A DNA stretch of 64,000 nucleotides from Paraburkholderia atlantica (GTDB lineage Bacteria; Pseudomonadota; Gammaproteobacteria; Burkholderiales; Burkholderiaceae), in the NCBI RefSeq assembly GCF_009362785.1, contig NZ_WHNQ01000007.1, positions 186,001 through 250,000 on the forward strand, read 5' to 3'. Under the pieces are notes generated by a model, which was not told where the DNA came from, did not search any database, and saw only the letters and a list, made by a program, of their open reading frames with translations. The translations under genes were made by a program, and so were the position numbers. Positions 8,486-16,584 of the stretch are shown here, one piece after another (position 1 is the stretch's first letter; every line of letters begins with the position of its first letter).

Positions 8486-8851
8486 CTACTTGCAGTTTTC
8501 ACCTAGCGCAGACTGGAGTGCCGCGAGAAGTGCGGTATCGCTAAAGGGCTTGAACAGACAATCAGACGCGCCCTGCGCGAGCAGGCGCTCGCGAACGGCT
8601 TCGTCCTTGTGGGCGGTGATGAAGACAACGGGAATCTTCTGGCCGAGACGTTTCAACTCGGAAAAAAGCCCGAGTCCGCCCTTCCCGGTCATGTTGACGT
8701 CGAGGACCAGACAATCGGTCTGATCGACGACGCCGGACGCAAGGAAAGCTTCCGCCGACGCGAACACGCTGACCGCATATCCGAACATTCTCACCAGATC
8801 CGGAAGCGATTCCCGCACCGCTTCGTCATCATCGACCACCGTTACCAGCAT
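8486..8851 (-). CDS. Single-domain response regulator (receiver only)
   Basis: A 121-residue CheY-like receiver with no output domain. The acidic pocket (VDDDE, 6-10), phospho-acceptor Asp51 in CLVLD, the switch threonine in FITAH and the lysine in LFKPF are all present, so it should be phosphorylated. The ATG at 8851 is preferred to an upstream in-frame TTG because CGGGAA precedes it. Receiver-only proteins act in phosphorelays or as phosphate sinks. It lies downstream of a FixJ-type regulator and near a four-PAS kinase. A perfect copy of the cluster palindrome lies 76 bases upstream. Confidence 0.9.
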   Translation of the reverse strand: MLVTVVDDDEAVRESLPDLVRMFGYAVSVFASAEAFLASGVVDQTDCLVLDVNMTGKGGLGLFSELKRLGQKIPVVFITAHKDEAVRERLLAQGASDCLFKPFSDTALLAALQSALGENCK

Positions 8852-8926
8852 GATTTCCCGCAATCAAGTCTCGTTGAGTCCATTACTCCGCTCGAAGCAT
8901 GCACGAAGCGGAGCGGCTGATCCACG

Positions 8927-8938
8927 ATACCTTGGTAT
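8927..8938. promoter_or_regulatory. Cluster palindrome, copy 2 (ATACCTTGGTAT)
   Basis: Perfect inverted repeat ATACC-TT-GGTAT, 76 bases upstream of the receiver gene and touching the stop codon of the preceding regulator gene. It is identical to copy 5 at 13168-13179. Confidence 0.6.
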
Positions 8939-9636
8939 CAATCGAATGAAAAACTCTTCGGCGCGCCGACACGCGAGTTGAACTGGCCGCCCACCTGGGC
9001 GGCCATGATCACGAGGTCCGGCAGCGAGTTCGCCGCCATCTTCTCCATCAAGCGGCCACGGTGGCCTTTGACCGTGATCTCGCTGATACCTAGCTCGGCC
9101 GCCACCTGCTTGTTGAGCAACCCGGAAACCACCAACGCCATCACTTCACGCTCGCGACGAGTCAGCGCGGCATAGCGAGCCCGCAGCGCGGCATGTTCGC
9201 TCGCCGCTTCGATCGCGTGACGGCTATGTTCAATGCCGTCGCGAATGGCCTCGAGCAAAGCTTCACCGTTGAACGGCTTGGTGAAGAATTCGATCGCGCC
9301 GGCTTTCATGGCCCGCACGGTAACGGGCACATCGGGGTAGCCGGTGATGAAAATGATCGGCATGTCGGCGCGGTCGGCCACGATTTGCCGCTGCAGATCC
9401 AGACCATGCAGATCCGGGAGAGAGACATCGAGCAGCAGGCAGCTTGGTCCGCAAACACGCGGGTGCGCGAGAAATTGCCGGGCTGATCCGAATACCCGCG
9501 GCTGCCATCCCGCGCTGCGAATCAGCAGTTCAAGGGATTCGCGCACGGAGATGTCGTCATCCACGACGAACACGACAGGAACCGCCTGCGGGGTACTCGT
9601 GGACACGCGGTCCTGGGTTTCGCCAGGTCTCTTCAT
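8938..9636 (-). CDS. FixJ/NarL-type response regulator (receiver plus LuxR HTH)
   Basis: A 232-residue regulator. The receiver (about 20-140) has VVDDD, phospho-acceptor Asp70 (CLLLD), FITGYPDVP and the FFTKPF lysine. The C-terminal LuxR-type helix-turn-helix reads LTRREREVMALVVSGLLNK and ISEITVKGHRGRLMEKM. FixJ-type proteins are activated by PAS kinases such as the one encoded next to it. The ATG at 9636 has GAGG at good spacing and begins where the family begins. Copy 3 of the cluster palindrome lies 101 bases upstream, which would fit autoregulation. Confidence 0.93.
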   Translation of the reverse strand: MKRPGETQDRVSTSTPQAVPVVFVVDDDISVRESLELLIRSAGWQPRVFGSARQFLAHPRVCGPSCLLLDVSLPDLHGLDLQRQIVADRADMPIIFITGYPDVPVTVRAMKAGAIEFFTKPFNGEALLEAIRDGIEHSRHAIEAASEHAALRARYAALTRREREVMALVVSGLLNKQVAAELGISEITVKGHRGRLMEKMAANSLPDLVIMAAQVGGQFNSRVGAPKSFSFD

Positions 9637-9736
9637 GGCATACCTCGCTAATATCGGTCGCCGATTCGTGTGAAGGCACCGAATGAATCCTGGTCCGAAC
9701 ACCGGACAATGCCGGATTCGCTGATGCGCATCCATC

Positions 9737-9748
9737 ATACAGAGGTAT
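9737..9748. promoter_or_regulatory. Cluster palindrome, copy 3 (ATACAGAGGTAT)
   Basis: ATAC-AGAG-GTAT, 101 bases upstream of the FixJ-type regulator start and 22 bases beyond the stop of the upstream kinase gene. It shares ATAC-N3-GGTAT with the other copies. Confidence 0.55.
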
Positions 9749-9769
9749 GTATATGCCCGTTATCCGCCT

Positions 9770-12007
9770 TTACCCGCCGTATATGGGAAGACAGAATGCG
9801 AAGCTCGCGCCGGGCCCCTCCTTCGGCAAAGCCGCCCAAAGACGCCCGTTGTGGCTTTCGATGATCGACCGGCTGATCGCGAGACCAATGCCCATGCCGT
9901 CATTCTTGGTCGTATAAAAGGCATCGAAAAGCCGTTCCGTGTGTTGCGGATCGAAGCCGATCCCTGCGTCCTGCACGGTCAAACGAACCATCCCGTCGGA
10001 CTCGGCCTCCGTCTTGATCGACATGCGGCGCGGCCGATCGTCGACGCTGCTCATCGCATCCGCGGCATTGCGCAGCAGATTCATGATCACCTGTTGGACC
10101 TGTACCCGATCACAGCCGACCAACGGCAGCCCGTCCGCGAACTCCGCGCGCACGCTGACCCGGTCCCGGTCCAGATCGCTCTGCATCAGGGCAACGACCT
10201 CGCGCGCCGTATGGCCGAGATCGACTGCCTCGAGCGTCACGCTGCGTTTGCTGAAGAGCGCACGCAAGCGCGCAATGACATCGGCCGCGCGGTTGCCGTC
10301 GCGGATCGTGCGCCGCGCGGTCTCCTGCGCCCCTTCGATATTGGCGGGCACCGCGGCCAGCATGCGAAGACAGGTGCTGGCGTTGGTCACGATTCCCGAC
10401 AGCGGCTGGTTGACTTCGTGGGCGATCGAAGCCGTCAACGCGCCAAGGCTCGTTATCCTCGCGACATTCAAAAGCTCCGAGCGCGCCTTGTCGAGCGCCT
10501 CTTCCGAGCGACGGCGCTGGCTGATATCGAGAGCCGTGCCGATGTATTCGCGGCGTCCCGGACGGTCAGTCGCGCGATGCCCGAGCAAATGCACATGCTT
10601 GACGGACTGGTCGGGCATCAACAGGCGATACTGGCTCTCGACATCGCTATCGCCGCGTTGCACCTGTTCGATCAACTGAAACGCGAGACCGACGTCCTCC
10701 GGGTGATAGCGCGCGACGATACGATCGAGCGTCACCGTGGTGCCCGGCTCGAACTCGAAGATGTGATAAAGCTGATCCGACCAGGCGATCTCGCCGGTAT
10801 CGACGTGCCACGAGAAGTTGCCCATTCTCGCCAGCGCCTGACCTTCGGCGAGAAATGCTTCGCTGCGCCGCAGTTCCTCCTCCGCACGCTTGCGATCGTC
10901 GATGTCGATGTTGACGCCGTACCATTTGACGACCTTGCCGTGCTGGTCGCGCAATGGGCTGGTGCGAAACAGAAACCATCTGTACTGGCCGTCGTAGCGC
11001 AGCATTCGCGCCTCCGCTGCGCCGGGCAACTGACTGGCCATCACGGCGCTCCACACCGACATCAGCCCAGCCCGGTCGTCCGGATGCACCGAGTCCATCC
11101 ATCCGTAATCTCGCACCTGCGACAGGGTTCTGCCGAGATAATCGAGGTAGTGCTGGTTGTAAAACTCGCCGGTGCCGTTCAGGCGCGCTGACCAGATCAG
11201 CGCGGGCAGTGCATTGATTGTCTCGTTGAGGTGGCGCTCGCTCGCGGCGAGCGTGATTTCCGCACGCTTGCTGTCCTCGATATCGATCGACAGAAAGAAC
11301 CAGCGCAGAATGCCGCCGTCCCGGCCGCGCAACGGAAATCCGCGCACGTTGAACCAGCGGTAGCTTCCGTCGGCACGCCGGTAACGGGTCTCTACATTGT
11401 GCGCGGCGCCGCTCGCGAGCGATGCTTCCTGTGCGACGATCACCGCCTCGAGATCTTCCGGATGAATGAACCCGCCGCTCCGCCACGCTTTGAGTTCCTC
11501 GAACGACTTTCCGAAGTATTCCGACGTGAGCCGATTCTGGGCTTCGACTTCGCCTGTTGGCGACATCACCGTGACGGGCACGGGAATGCTCTCGACGATC
11601 AACTGCAGGTCGAGCTCCCGGCGCTTCAGTGCTTCCTCCGCTCGCTGCAAGTCCTCGACGTCATTGCAGATTCCGCACCACCGGACGATCCGCCCTTCGG
11701 CATCACGCAGCGGACTGATCTGAAGCACGAACCGACGGTACTGGCCGTCGAAGCGCCGTAGACGCACCGGAATTTCACCCGGCTCTGCGGACGCCAGAAT
11801 GGCGGTTTGCCGCTCGAGCAGCTTCGGCAAGTCGTCGGCGCTGGTCACGTCGCGCCACTGCCAGTCAGACGAAGTGCCGAGCACGCGTCCTGTGTATTCG
11901 GACCACTTTCGGTTAACGAAGTCGACCCGACCGTCGGGCAGCGCGGTCCAGGCCATCACAGACAGCGCATCGAGGACGATGCCGGGATCAATTGCCAGTC
12001 CCATCAT
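9770..12007 (-). CDS. Soluble multi-PAS sensor histidine kinase
   Basis: A 745-residue kinase without membrane segments. Four PAS/PAC units are visible at about 8-125, 135-250, 260-375 and 385-500; each PAC ends in a pattern like YRRFVLQISPLRD...R.W.GI. They are followed by a HisKA dimerisation domain with H530 in SIAHEVNQPLSG, and an HATPase (N box MNLLRNAADAM; GIGFDPQ; GMGIGLAISRSI). The kinase resembles FixL- or StyS-like cytoplasmic sensors. No haem or flavin signature is certain. ATG 12007 or the next codon can start it; no strong ribosome site is seen. It probably phosphorylates one or both flanking FixJ-type regulators. Confidence 0.93.
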   Translation of the reverse strand: MMGLAIDPGIVLDALSVMAWTALPDGRVDFVNRKWSEYTGRVLGTSSDWQWRDVTSADDLPKLLERQTAILASAEPGEIPVRLRRFDGQYRRFVLQISPLRDAEGRIVRWCGICNDVEDLQRAEEALKRRELDLQLIVESIPVPVTVMSPTGEVEAQNRLTSEYFGKSFEELKAWRSGGFIHPEDLEAVIVAQEASLASGAAHNVETRYRRADGSYRWFNVRGFPLRGRDGGILRWFFLSIDIEDSKRAEITLAASERHLNETINALPALIWSARLNGTGEFYNQHYLDYLGRTLSQVRDYGWMDSVHPDDRAGLMSVWSAVMASQLPGAAEARMLRYDGQYRWFLFRTSPLRDQHGKVVKWYGVNIDIDDRKRAEEELRRSEAFLAEGQALARMGNFSWHVDTGEIAWSDQLYHIFEFEPGTTVTLDRIVARYHPEDVGLAFQLIEQVQRGDSDVESQYRLLMPDQSVKHVHLLGHRATDRPGRREYIGTALDISQRRRSEEALDKARSELLNVARITSLGALTASIAHEVNQPLSGIVTNASTCLRMLAAVPANIEGAQETARRTIRDGNRAADVIARLRALFSKRSVTLEAVDLGHTAREVVALMQSDLDRDRVSVRAEFADGLPLVGCDRVQVQQVIMNLLRNAADAMSSVDDRPRRMSIKTEAESDGMVRLTVQDAGIGFDPQHTERLFDAFYTTKNDGMGIGLAISRSIIESHNGRLWAALPKEGPGASFAFCLPIYGG

Positions 12008-12235
12008 TGTTTTGATTTTGCGAGCAGGCGCGAGATTCTCAAACGTTCGCCGAAACCTGCGTTCAGGTGCGTAGTTTGGTGCGACCAGAAGGTTGCGCGA
12101 TTATCCCATGCGACGAATGTCATCGCAATTGCAATGGGTGCGCAAAAGGCGGGCTGATCAAAGCCGCATTGAGGTGGTATTGAAGACCGCGAAGTTGGCT
12201 GATTGCCACGTTGCGGGCGTCATTCGCACCCGCCT

Positions 12236-12904
12236 TTACTGCCCGGATGGACCAACGCCAAGCGCAACGGTTTTACGCACGAGGTCGGCAACGGAGCGCA
12301 CATTCATTTTGCGCATTGCCTGGCCCCGATGAATCTTGACCGTCACCTCGGCGATGCGCATTCTGGATGCGATCTGCTTGTTCATCAGACCGGACGCGAC
12401 GTTGACCAGCACCTCCCGCTCGCGAGGCGTCAGCGCGCCCCACCGTTCGCGAGCCTCGAACAGCGAGGTATCCGCTTCGAGGCGTCGTGCGTCGCACTGC
12501 AATGCCGTGACCACCGCGTCGATCATGTCCTGATCGCGGAACGGCTTGGTGAGAAAGTCCAGCGCCCCCGCTTTCATCGCCTCGACCGTCATGGCGATAT
12601 CGCCATATCCCGTCATGAAGACAACGGGCATCGGAGCGCGTTGCTGCGTCAATAGCGACTTCTGCAACGCCAATCCGCTTTGGCCACGCAAGCGCACGTC
12701 CAGCACGAGGCACGCTGGCCCCGGGCCTTTGGGCGCCGCGAGGAACTCCTCAGCGGAGCGAAAGGCGTCGACTTCCAGGTCGATCGAGCGCAGCAGACCC
12801 GTTAGCGCTTCGCGTACCGAATCGTCGTCGTCTACGACATAGACGATGCCCGCGGTTCTGTTGGCTGCGGTGGTAGCGGACCACGCGGTCTCAGTATTTA
12901 GCAT
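12236..12904 (-). CDS. Second FixJ/NarL-type response regulator
   Basis: A 222-residue regulator with receiver and LuxR-type helix-turn-helix. Visible features are VVDDDD, phospho-acceptor Asp69 (CLVLD), FMTGYGDIAMTV, FLTKPF, and the HTH parts LTPREREVLVNVASGLMNK and IAEVTVKIHRGQAMRKM. It is a paralogue of the regulator at 8938-9636; the two flank the kinase. ATG 12904 is used, with a GTG one codon earlier as an alternative. The 228 bases between this gene and the kinase hold only a half-match (GTGGTAT) of the cluster palindrome, so the two may be one transcript. Confidence 0.93.
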   Translation of the reverse strand: MLNTETAWSATTAANRTAGIVYVVDDDDSVREALTGLLRSIDLEVDAFRSAEEFLAAPKGPGPACLVLDVRLRGQSGLALQKSLLTQQRAPMPVVFMTGYGDIAMTVEAMKAGALDFLTKPFRDQDMIDAVVTALQCDARRLEADTSLFEARERWGALTPREREVLVNVASGLMNKQIASRMRIAEVTVKIHRGQAMRKMNVRSVADLVRKTVALGVGPSGQ

Positions 12905-13088
12905 CACGATAGTCTTCTACGACGATACGGTCTGCGAATGGGGCCATCGCAGACACCCTCGATATCAGTTGGACTTCAATACCTGACTCGACAGTTGCAG
13001 GGAATAGCCGCCCGGTTGCCGGCCGGGATGCGGTCATCCCTGTCACGTCAAGCCTGAAGCTTACATGGGGCGTAATGAAGAGGCTCTA

Positions 13089-13100
13089 GTACTTTGGTAT
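13089..13100. promoter_or_regulatory. Cluster palindrome, copy 4 (GTACTTTGGTAT)
   Basis: GTAC-TTTG-GTAT, one mismatch from the ATAC-N4-GTAT consensus. It lies 185 bases from the regulator start and 79 bases from copy 5. Confidence 0.45.
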
Positions 13101-13167
13101 TGGAATTCGCGTCGAGCGGCCTGAATCGGAATGTCCAGGGCATACAGATTTTTCGGATGGTGAGCTA

Positions 13168-13179
13168 ATACCTTGGTAT
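13168..13179. promoter_or_regulatory. Cluster palindrome, copy 5 (ATACCTTGGTAT)
   Basis: Perfect ATACC-TT-GGTAT, identical to copy 2, 80 bases upstream of the MFS transporter start. Its position suggests an activator site for that promoter. Confidence 0.6.
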
Positions 13180-13258
13180 GAGTTAGTCGTTCGGGACCGT
13201 CTGAGCGCCGGCTGGCGGATTAATATGTCTGCCCTTGTCGATCAATAGAGTTCGACGC

Positions 13259-14425
13259 ATGCAACCATTCCACGCTCTTTTCGTTCTACTCGGCACGCTG
13301 CTCGCCGCCAGCGGTTATGGCGCGACGTTTCTGCTGTCGATGCATTTCCGCTCCGCCGGCGGAACCGACCTGAATACCGGCGTCGCGTTGGCGCAAGCGG
13401 TGATCGGCACGTTCGTGAGCTTTCCGCTGGTCGACTGGCTCGCGCCGCGCGTCGGCGCGGCGCGATTGTCCGCGTTCGCGGCACTATGCCTGGGCGCAGG
13501 TGTCGCGGCTTTCACGGTAATCGCGCCAGAGCATGCGATCGGTTTCGTCCCCGGGTTCCTTGTCGGTTTCGGCTGGGGTTCCTTCAGTCTCGCCGCACCC
13601 ATGGCACTGGCCGAACGAACCACGAATACCGATCGTGGCTCGTGGTTCATGCGGTTCGGCACGATACAAATGGTGGGCATCGGCACCTGTCCCGCGCTAG
13701 CCGCGTTCGCGATCCGCTCGCTGCACTGGACCGTGACGAGCGTGCTGCTCGTCGTCGCGGGGCTGTGCATGGTTGGTTCGTTGATGCTGGAAGTGTTCGC
13801 ACGGCTGTCGCCGAATCCCGCACCGCACACGCAAAAGCCATGGGCACTCAATTCCGGCGCCATACTCCGCACGCGCGCGGTTTATTCGATCGCGATGATT
13901 GGCTTGTGCGCCTGCGTTTTCTCCGGCTTATTGACGTTCCAGATGTCGCTCGTTCAGGGAACTGGCTCGCACGCCGGTACGTTCTTCAGCTTCTATACCG
14001 TGACGGTCATTCTCGCGCGCTGGCTGCTCGGACGGCTCGTGATCAGTTCGCGGCGTGAAATCACGACGAAACTCGTGCTCATGTTGATGCTGCTTGGCAT
14101 TGTCGCAATGTTCGCCGTTCCGTATCACACGCTCTTTCACCCGACCAGCGCCGTGCTGTTCGGAACCGGCTACGGCCTCGCCTACCCCGTGATCCAGGAA
14201 CAGGCTGTCAACGATTCCGACGCCCTCCATCGTCACGCCGCGCTGACATGGTTCATCGTCGCTTACTCGCTCGGTGCGTTCGGCTTTCCGGCCGTCGGCG
14301 GCTGGGTGCTCGTGCACGCTGGAAAGAGCGCGTTGACCGCGCTGATCGCGATGTGCGGCATGTCGGCGCTCGTGCTATCCGTGCTCCGCGACAGGCGAAG
14401 CCTTGCAGCGCAATTCAGCTCGTGA
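13259..14425 (+). CDS. Major facilitator superfamily transporter
   Basis: A 388-residue inner-membrane protein with about twelve hydrophobic segments. The ATG at 13259 is the natural start of the first helix (ALFVLLGTLLAASGYGATF). The protein lacks the strict MFS loop motif but has the length, hydrophobicity pattern and a central polar loop (around residues 185-200). It resembles the drug/metabolite branches of MFS; the substrate is unknown. It is divergent from the second FixJ-type regulator, and a perfect cluster palindrome precedes it, so it is likely part of the same regulon as the epoxide hydrolase. Confidence 0.8.
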   Translation: MQPFHALFVLLGTLLAASGYGATFLLSMHFRSAGGTDLNTGVALAQAVIGTFVSFPLVDWLAPRVGAARLSAFAALCLGAGVAAFTVIAPEHAIGFVPGFLVGFGWGSFSLAAPMALAERTTNTDRGSWFMRFGTIQMVGIGTCPALAAFAIRSLHWTVTSVLLVVAGLCMVGSLMLEVFARLSPNPAPHTQKPWALNSGAILRTRAVYSIAMIGLCACVFSGLLTFQMSLVQGTGSHAGTFFSFYTVTVILARWLLGRLVISSRREITTKLVLMLMLLGIVAMFAVPYHTLFHPTSAVLFGTGYGLAYPVIQEQAVNDSDALHRHAALTWFIVAYSLGAFGFPAVGGWVLVHAGKSALTALIAMCGMSALVLSVLRDRRSLAAQFSS

Positions 14426-14920
14426 GCGCCACGCGGGGTCTCCGGTGGTAACGCGCCGGTGCGTCGTTCTCGCGTAACGAGAAAAGTCGGCAACAGGCTC
14501 GCGCCCCACATCGCCATCTGCATCGCCCACTCGAAGCGCATCGACAGCAGGCGTGGCGCGAGCGCCGGAAACAACAAATAGAAAAAGAACACCGTCGACA
14601 ACGATCACGACGGAATGTTGAATGACAGATAAAAGGGATTCCTCTCCTGCAATATCAGAAGCTGCAAAACCGCATTGACGGATACTTCAACGCCGCTCAT
14701 GGTTTGGCAGGATTTAACAGTTCAGATGAAGCGACTTGAGCGACTTAATACGGGGCGCCGATTTTTGCGACGTTCGTCGAACTCTCCGTGGGCGGAAATT
14801 CCCGACAACCTGGAGTTTGCGTGCTCTGATAGCCCTTGTTCGAGTGAACCCGAGGGATACCACGACGGCCACCGTGCCATTGAAAATCAGGCTTCAGCTG
14901 TTGGGTGCTGAGCGATGACC

Positions 14921-14953
14921 CAAAAAAAAGGCGTCACGTTGCCGTGACGCCTT
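14921..14953 (-). terminator. Minus-strand intrinsic terminator
   Basis: GGCGTCACG-TTGC-CGTGACGCC with eight A on the plus-strand left side, which read as a U-tract on a minus-strand transcript. A second hairpin with a T5 tail lies immediately upstream (14958-14993). Confidence 0.75.
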
Positions 14954-15105
14954 AAAAAGTTCTAGCCATTCCGAGGGCCGTGCTAGAACCTGAGAGAAGG
15001 TATTCGAAAGGCGCAAGCGCATTGGAGGGCGATCGATCCTGGATTCCGGGATTTTTCCGCTCGCAGGCACCAAAACGCAGCGGACAAATGTGACTTTCGA
15101 AATGA
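14921..15105 (-). ncRNA. Candidate small RNA with two tandem terminator hairpins
   Basis: On the minus strand, TTGACT (15140-15135) and AAAAAT (15117-15112) form a promoter with a 17-base spacer. About 150 bases later come two stem-loops in series: GTTCTAGC...GCTAGAAC followed by TTTTT, then GGCGTCACG...CGTGACGCC followed by eight T. Both look like intrinsic terminators of a transcript of about 150-185 bases. A 53-codon frame (ATG 15113 to TAA 14952) overlaps it, but its ATG lies before the predicted start and has no ribosome site. I prefer an sRNA; a short protein gene is the alternative. Confidence 0.45.
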
Positions 15106-15303
15106 GGTTCCATTTTTTATGGTTATGCTGACTAAGTCAAGCAAAAAGATACCGTCGCTGATCGATCGGCAATTTCTTCCGATACAATAATTTTCTAAAA
15201 CATATTTGAATGGATGCCCCGGTTTGGAGATGCCCCCGCCCCGCGCGGACGGTCGTCAACAGGTTAACGAACGAGCAATTTGAAATACTGTTCCAAAAAA
15301 AGC

Positions 15304-16149
15304 ATGAACCGATCCACACCCAACCAAACCGTCACCGCCAAGGTCCCTGCCAGCAAAGACCGAGATGGCCCGGGCGATGAAGTCACCGCGCTCGCGCGCG
15401 GCCTGACCGTATTGCGTGCCGTCGCCGCCGCGCACGCACCACTCAGCAATCGCGAACTCGCCGAATTAACCGGGATTCCGAAGCCCACCGTGTCGCGCAT
15501 CACCGCGACGCTCGTCGGCGCCGGTTTCCTGCTGCGACTGCCCGAAAGCGAGCGCTTCGTGCTGACCTCGTCGGTGCTCGAACTGAGCAACGGCTTTCTG
15601 CGCAACTTCGACATCCGCTCGCGCGCGCGGCCATTCCTGATCGAACTCGCGGAACGCACCGCGTTGTCCGTGCATCTGGCGGTGCGCGACCGCTACGACA
15701 TGGTCGTCATCGACGCGATCCGGCCGCGTTCGGCGGTGCTCGTATCGCGACTCGAGATCGGCTCGCGCATGAGCTTGACGCGCACCGCGGTCGGCCGGGC
15801 GTATCTCGCCGCGCTCGCGCAACCGGACCGCGACCGTCTGCTCGTCGGTCTGCAGACGGCCGAAGGCGACGATTGGGGCTACATCGGCAGCCGTCTCGCC
15901 AGCGCGATCCAGGACACGCTCGAGCGCGGCTTCGCGATTGCCACCGGCGAATGGTACAACGGGCTGAACGCGATCGCGCTCGGCTTCGTCGGGCCGTCGG
16001 GCGAGCGCTACGCGGTCAATTGCGGCGGCTCGGCCGATCAGTGTCCGCGCGACTGGCTGATCTCGGACGCCGCACCCGCGCTGCTCGAATGCATCGACAA
16101 GATCGTGCTGGAGATCGGCGGCACGCCGGGGCGCCGGCTCGACGAATAG
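15304..16149 (+). CDS. IclR-family transcriptional regulator
   Basis: A 281-residue regulator. The winged helix-turn-helix occupies about residues 30-95: ALARGLTVLRAV, LSNRELAELTGIPKPTVSRI, LVGAGFL. The IclR effector-binding domain follows (about 110-265), with LAVRDRYDMVVID, RMSLTRTAVGRAYLA and the conserved late cysteine in YAVNCGGS. ATG 15304 is preferred to an earlier in-frame TTG at 15280 because it starts the usual polar N-terminus. It is upstream of, and on the same strand as, an RND efflux operon 435 bases away. It could regulate that operon, but IclR proteins more often control catabolic genes. Confidence 0.93.
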   Translation: MNRSTPNQTVTAKVPASKDRDGPGDEVTALARGLTVLRAVAAAHAPLSNRELAELTGIPKPTVSRITATLVGAGFLLRLPESERFVLTSSVLELSNGFLRNFDIRSRARPFLIELAERTALSVHLAVRDRYDMVVIDAIRPRSAVLVSRLEIGSRMSLTRTAVGRAYLAALAQPDRDRLLVGLQTAEGDDWGYIGSRLASAIQDTLERGFAIATGEWYNGLNAIALGFVGPSGERYAVNCGGSADQCPRDWLISDAAPALLECIDKIVLEIGGTPGRRLDE

Positions 16150-16584
16150 CCCGGCGGCGGCAACCGGCGCCAACGCGGCGCCCCGCGCAGGCCGAACGCG
16201 GCGCCGGCCGCCTGCGGTCTGCGCAGCGACGAAGGCATCGCGCCCACCTTTACCCTACAATTCACCAACAGCCTGTAACCTTCGTAATTAACCGAAAAAT
16301 ACGCGGCTGGACTGTTACAGACGCCGCAACGTACGATCACGCATCCCGTCGCGGGACCGCGCCGCGAGCCGCGAGCGCCGTCGAAACGGCCTCGCCGATC
16401 CGTGATGATTCCGCATTGCGTTAACATCTCTGTCCCGCGCCTCGGATAGCATCGCGCTAAATATTGCGCGGCGCGCGCCGCCACGACCGCCTGACATGCC
16501 GCCCATATGCCGGCCCGCCGTCTTTCGAACGGCGGCGAGCGCATCGGCGGCTCACATCACAAAGCCAGCCACCTGACCGAACCG
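16150..16584. other. Intergenic region upstream of the efflux operon
   Basis: 435 bases without a credible gene. It must hold the promoter of the mdtABC-type operon. The only symmetry that stands out is CTGTAAC (16273-16279) and its complement GTTACAG (16314-16320), 34 bases apart, which could be half-sites of a regulator. No terminator is seen after the IclR gene. Confidence 0.3.

Larger units (their letters stand above)
12905..13258. other. Divergent regulatory region between regulator and MFS gene
   Basis: No gene is seen in these 354 bases apart from a seven-codon ATG...TAG reading frame at 13225. The region holds two copies of the cluster palindrome and so is probably a shared, doubly bound control region for the divergent regulator and transporter genes. 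Confidence 0.5.
14426..15303. other. Long intergenic region with few coding signals
   Basis: 878 bases between the MFS and IclR genes. No protein gene is supported. The left third (14430-14900) shows nothing I recognise; a minus-strand frame at 14470-14601 is hydrophobic but has no usable context. The right part holds a candidate small RNA with tandem terminators (14921-15105, minus strand). Confidence 0.4.

Noticed and set aside
12150..12200. A sixth cluster palindrome before the kinase gene
   Set aside because: Only the GGTAT half is present (TTGAGGTGGTAT); the left half does not match.
14470..14601. Hydrophobic minus-strand frame behind the MFS gene
   Set aside because: No start context, no recognisable family, and it overlaps nothing that would explain it. 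Could be a decayed transporter end, but I cannot support it.
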